A DNA stretch of 64,000 nucleotides from Sordaria brevicollis (taxonomy: Eukaryota > Ascomycota > Sordariomycetes > Sordariales > Sordariaceae): positions 5,642,001-5,706,000 of the forward strand of contig JAUTDP010000001.1 in the NCBI GenBank assembly GCA_033439795.1. Reading direction: 5' to 3'. Shown here piece after piece: positions 60,645 through 64,000 of the stretch. Both the position numbers and the translations under genes were made by a program. The first letter of the stretch is position 1; each line of letters opens with the position of its first letter. The notes beneath the pieces were generated by a model that was not told the DNA's origin, searched no databases, and saw nothing but the letters and a program-made list of their open reading frames with translations.

Positions 60645-61423
60645 CTTGATTCTGTTCTAAGTGACTCTGAGGATTCAAGTCCTTGGCAACGGCGGAGACA
60701 GTCTGATAGTGACGAAGCGGTAATTCTTTTGAGGCTCTTGCGTATGTAGGAATATGTACGTCTAATGCAGGGACAAAGACAGATAAAAGACAAGAAAGAT
60801 GCAAAAACAAGAAAATGCCACCCCGTGATAATAGTCAAAGAAAGAGAGATGCTAGGAGAACAAATCTGCCGATGAGTCTATATGTCGCATTTTACATATC
60901 ACCACACCACATCGTCTTATACCAAGAAACGAAGTAACTTTGTATCTTTTCTTTCGCGATGGGGCCCCTTGCTCCGAGATGGAGACATTTCCGTCAGACT
61001 TCGAGAATCCGCTGCGCTTTGCCTCGGCTGGCATTTGGTTGGTTTCGCCGGCAGCGCTAAACCGAATCGGGAAGTATAAGTCGGAACGTTGAAGCCGAGA
61101 GAGCCTCATTATCGAGACATCTGATACTTCATACACAACACATGATAGAAAATCTCATAGCGTTGGGCTTTATTTTACTGTAATTGCACTTTCTAGCTAT
61201 ATCCGCTGTCTCCCAATCCCAACATCAGGTCTCTATAGCGCCATGATACACAGTTCCCATGTCCTCGGACCTATCCGTTTTTCCTTGCCGAGCTCATAAA
61301 CATCGTGTCAAATCCCAATGTACCCAAGTCAATATCAGTACATTCATAACTTACCCAACCCTTACCTTTCAAAAGTCCCTCTCCCCTAGACCTTCTTCCA
61401 CCACTCATCTCCTATCCAACACG
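60645..61423. promoter_or_regulatory. Upstream region of cbs-1
   Basis: 779 bp upstream of trimethyllysine dioxygenase and downstream of the PhoD-like gene. A TATACTTC-like run near 61060-61090 (minus strand) is weak. No gene is seen. Confidence 0.4.
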
Positions 61424-63441
61424 TTATCTCCTCCAACCGAACAACCGCTCCCACCACGAGCCAACTGCGAGAGCAGGCTTGACATCCTCAACAACAACTG
61501 GCGGGGAGAGAACAACAGTGTTCCAAACCTCCTCGCCATCGACAAACAAGCGGTACTTCAAGCTGCTCTGGTCACCGCCCTCGAGGTTCTCAATGGTGAT
61601 GGCACCGAACTTGGAGTTGCCCTTGTTGATGTACCTGGAAGCTTCGTGTTAGTAACAGTATCCAGGCATAAGCTAGCACATTCAGCAGGGCTCAACTTAC
61701 TTGATCTCGACATCCTCGCTATCTCTCTGTCTATAAGTGCCAATGGGCGAGTAGAACTGGCTCAAGGGGCTAGCAGAGAACTCAAACACGGTAGCAGTTT
61801 CAGGCCAAGTGCTGTTCAGCGGAGGCGGGAACTTGGTAGCAGCGAACTCGTGCCTGTCACCGGACAGAACAATCACACCGACACCCCTGCTCGCAGTATC
61901 CCACATAGCCTCCAAGATGCGCTTTCTCTCGGTCAAAAAACCACCCCAGGTATCCTGCGTGTTGACGCCCCAGTTCTTGGTGAAGGGGACAGACGAAGCA
62001 ACGATCTTCCACTTGACGCCCTTGGGCTCGGGGCGCCTGAGCCATGCAATGAAGTCCTCAAGTTGTCCAGCGCCCAGCATAGTCTTGGCATCATCGGTAA
62101 AGGCAATCTTGTTGTTCGAGCGGTAGGTACGAGTGTCAAGCAGGAAGAAGCTGGCGGGGCCCTGGGTAAACTCGAAGTAGGTGGCTCCGCTGCGGGCACT
62201 GAGAGAACCGGCCTTCTTGGCCAAAGGAGGGTTGGCAGCCGCATGGTAGTGGTTATAAGGGTCGATGGCGTTCTGGTACACGCCAGTGGTGTTGGAGGAC
62301 CAGTCGTTCTGAATTTCGTGGTCGTCGAGGACATGGATCCAGCTGAGATTCTGACCAACAGCCTGCCAGTCCGGAGAAGCGTAGACCTGACGGTACTTTT
62401 TGCGGTATTCCTCGGTGCTCTTGGCCCAGTAGCGCGGAACGTCGATGTAAATGAAGTCTCCGAGGAAAAGCATAAACTGAGCACCCAAACTAGGTAGAAC
62501 CTTGGCCAAGTGTCGCATACCAGGAATGGCCAACGGGTGATCGGCCGGATTGTAGGGCAGACGGCTCACGATGCAGGAAGTCGAGAGGAAGGTGAAAGGG
62601 CCCTCGCCGGTCTCAAAGGCGGAGCCAACCTTGGGTGGGGTGGTGAACTCTCCGGTATGATTGTTCGAGGTCTTCCATTCGTAAGTACGCTGTCCCGAGT
62701 TGCGAAGGGGAATCGTAACAACAGCGGTGTAATCGGTCTCGTTTCCGGTCCATCTGACGCCACCAACGGATTGCCAAAGAGGGTTGTCAAAAGGAGGCTG
62801 AGGGTCCTTGAGATGAATTTGTACGTTGATGGGCATCTTCGTCTGATCGGGCTCGCGGATCAAGAGCTTGGCCTCGTGCTCGCCGACATAACCAACGCGG
62901 GCGAAGGAAAGATCCTCAGCACCATAATACCGCTCGCGGAACAACCGATCAGCGACAAAACCAACCAGTGCAGCGTTGATCAGGAAGGTCAGTGTGGACA
63001 GGGCCAGACTCCGCGGGTTGGGCGCGCCGCTGAGAAGAGTTCGCAGCGCGTGCAAGGGTCGCTTTTCGATCGAGATGGTCTCTTGGACGTCAACCTGCTC
63101 GGCAATTACCTTTTCGGTGCCGTTAGGAGTAGGCGCTCCAGGACTGCTCTCGTCCTCGGCATTCTCCTCCCTGACAGTTGTTTCAGTAACGACCACATCG
63201 ACTTCGTCAACCAAGTTGTACTTGGGCTCCTTGCGGAAGCCAGACACGAAAGTAGGCAGGTAAATGGCGAAGAGTGTGAAGATGAGTGCAGGACCAAACT
63301 TGATGCCCTCGTTAGCTTGATTTCAACCGAAGATATTCAGAACCTACTTACCGGAAGCATAGCCCATCGCAAGAAGAAGTAACTCAGCGCCCTTATCCCA
63401 ATGGAGGATATGGCCGCTGCCCGCGTTTGTGATATCGCCAT
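61424..63441 (-). CDS. PhoD-like metallophosphatase, membrane-anchored
   Basis: This alkaline-phosphatase-D-type phosphodiesterase/phosphatase has exons 63441-63352, 63298-61701 and 61634-61424, giving 632 residues. Intron 1 (54 bp) has GTAAGT and GCTAAC signals; intron 2 has GTAAGT and TACTAAC. Exon 1 supplies a first hydrophobic stretch (ALSYFFLRWAMLP) continuing into FGPALIFTLFAIYLPTF. A further membrane segment lies near 105-125 (LALSTLTFLINAALVGFVAD). The catalytic domain holds the metal motifs FLGDFIYID, LDDHEIQNDW and VLSGDRHEFAATKF, with a Cys in LSTSCIVSRLP. The last exon adds a beta-rich end with SLKYRLFVDGEEVW and a final WWERLFGW amphipathic helix. Substrate is unknown; some fungal PhoD-like proteins are ER or vacuolar. 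Confidence 0.88.
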
Positions 63442-64000
63442 TTTGGCTGTTCCCTCTCTCACGAGGTAGCCAAGCTGATCTGAAGTTGTGTAGAAAAGAG
63501 GGGCAAAGTCTTGGGTTAATTTGAAATAGGAAGATGGTTGATTTTATGACATTTAAAGGAAGAGCTGAAAGTTGATGGATGAAGTTATGGAACCTATCAT
63601 TCAGCTGTGGAGAAGCACTAGAGAACCTAATCTGCTTGCTTGAGGTGCTGATGCCCAAAAATATTCCAGAACGACGACGTGGATAGTTGTCATACGCGTA
63701 GAGTTTGGGACTGAAGTTGGAGAAGCAAGAAAACAGTGCAAAACACGAGATGGGATTGAAGACGGCAAACGATAAACCAAAAGTCAACACACGCACTTCT
63801 GCCTTGAACTGTTAACACTAACAGCCAAGTAACACAGAAAAGGATAACAGCAGCCTGTTGGTTGACCTTTCCTTTTCATTCCATTTGCCAAACTGACGCA
63901 ACTGCCTCGAGTCCTCAGCGGCACGGGGCGTCGCATGTTGATGTCACTGCCCGGAAACCGACCCCGGTCGAGGGTCAAGCTTCTAAAACTGGCTTGGCAC
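63442..64000. promoter_or_regulatory. Upstream region of the PhoD-like gene
   Basis: 559 bp up to the window edge, pyrimidine-rich on the minus strand close to the start codon. The next gene is not visible. Confidence 0.35.

Overview
This is nuclear DNA of a filamentous ascomycete, almost certainly Sordariales/Sordariaceae (Neurospora or Sordaria type). The evidence is many short introns (mostly 50-125 bp) with GTAAGT-like donors and CTAAC-like branch sites, GC-biased third codon positions, and close matches to proteins known from Neurospora crassa: mitochondrial leucyl-tRNA synthetase (leu-5), ribosomal protein uL15 (cyh-2 type), calcineurin A (cna-1) and trimethyllysine dioxygenase (cbs-1). 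Several residues differ from the N. crassa versions as I remember them, so I favour a close relative over N. crassa itself. That species call is from memory and untested. Layout: 1-16 kb holds the 3' part of a Hus1 checkpoint clamp subunit (+), COPII scaffold Sec16 (-), a Neo1-type lipid flippase (+) and a HemK/Mtq1 release-factor methyltransferase (-). 16-26.5 kb holds an Aim32-like ferredoxin protein (+), a Cyc2-like mitochondrial flavoprotein (-), an APC/LAT amino-acid permease (-) and leu-5 (+). 26.5-30.7 kb is a gene-poor gap with a 92-bp repeat, found again inverted at 17.7 kb, and a decayed tandem array. 30.7-41.4 kb holds formate dehydrogenase (+), a giant sacsin-like ATPase ending in a zincin-like HExxH motif (-) and an MMTAG2-like SR-rich protein (-). 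42-52.3 kb holds Mediator subunit Med6 (+), DEAH helicase Dhr1/Ecm16 with an apparent frameshift (-), a PAC3-like proteasome assembly chaperone (+), ribosomal protein L28/uL15 (+) and a cyclase-family protein (+). 52.9-63.5 kb holds calcineurin A (-), a short-chain dehydrogenase (-), trimethyllysine dioxygenase (-) and a PhoD-like phosphatase (-). The genes are conserved housekeeping functions: DNA damage checkpoint, secretion, lipid asymmetry, mitochondrial translation and redox, ribosome and proteasome biogenesis, calcium signalling and carnitine synthesis. They do not form one pathway, and I see no secondary-metabolite cluster, intact transposon, CRISPR array, rRNA or convincing tRNA. Exon limits were worked out by hand from frame continuity and splice signals. 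The most unusual items are the sacsin-like/HExxH fusion, the dispersed repeat, the decayed tandem array and the Dhr1 frameshift. I found no clear new multi-gene system.
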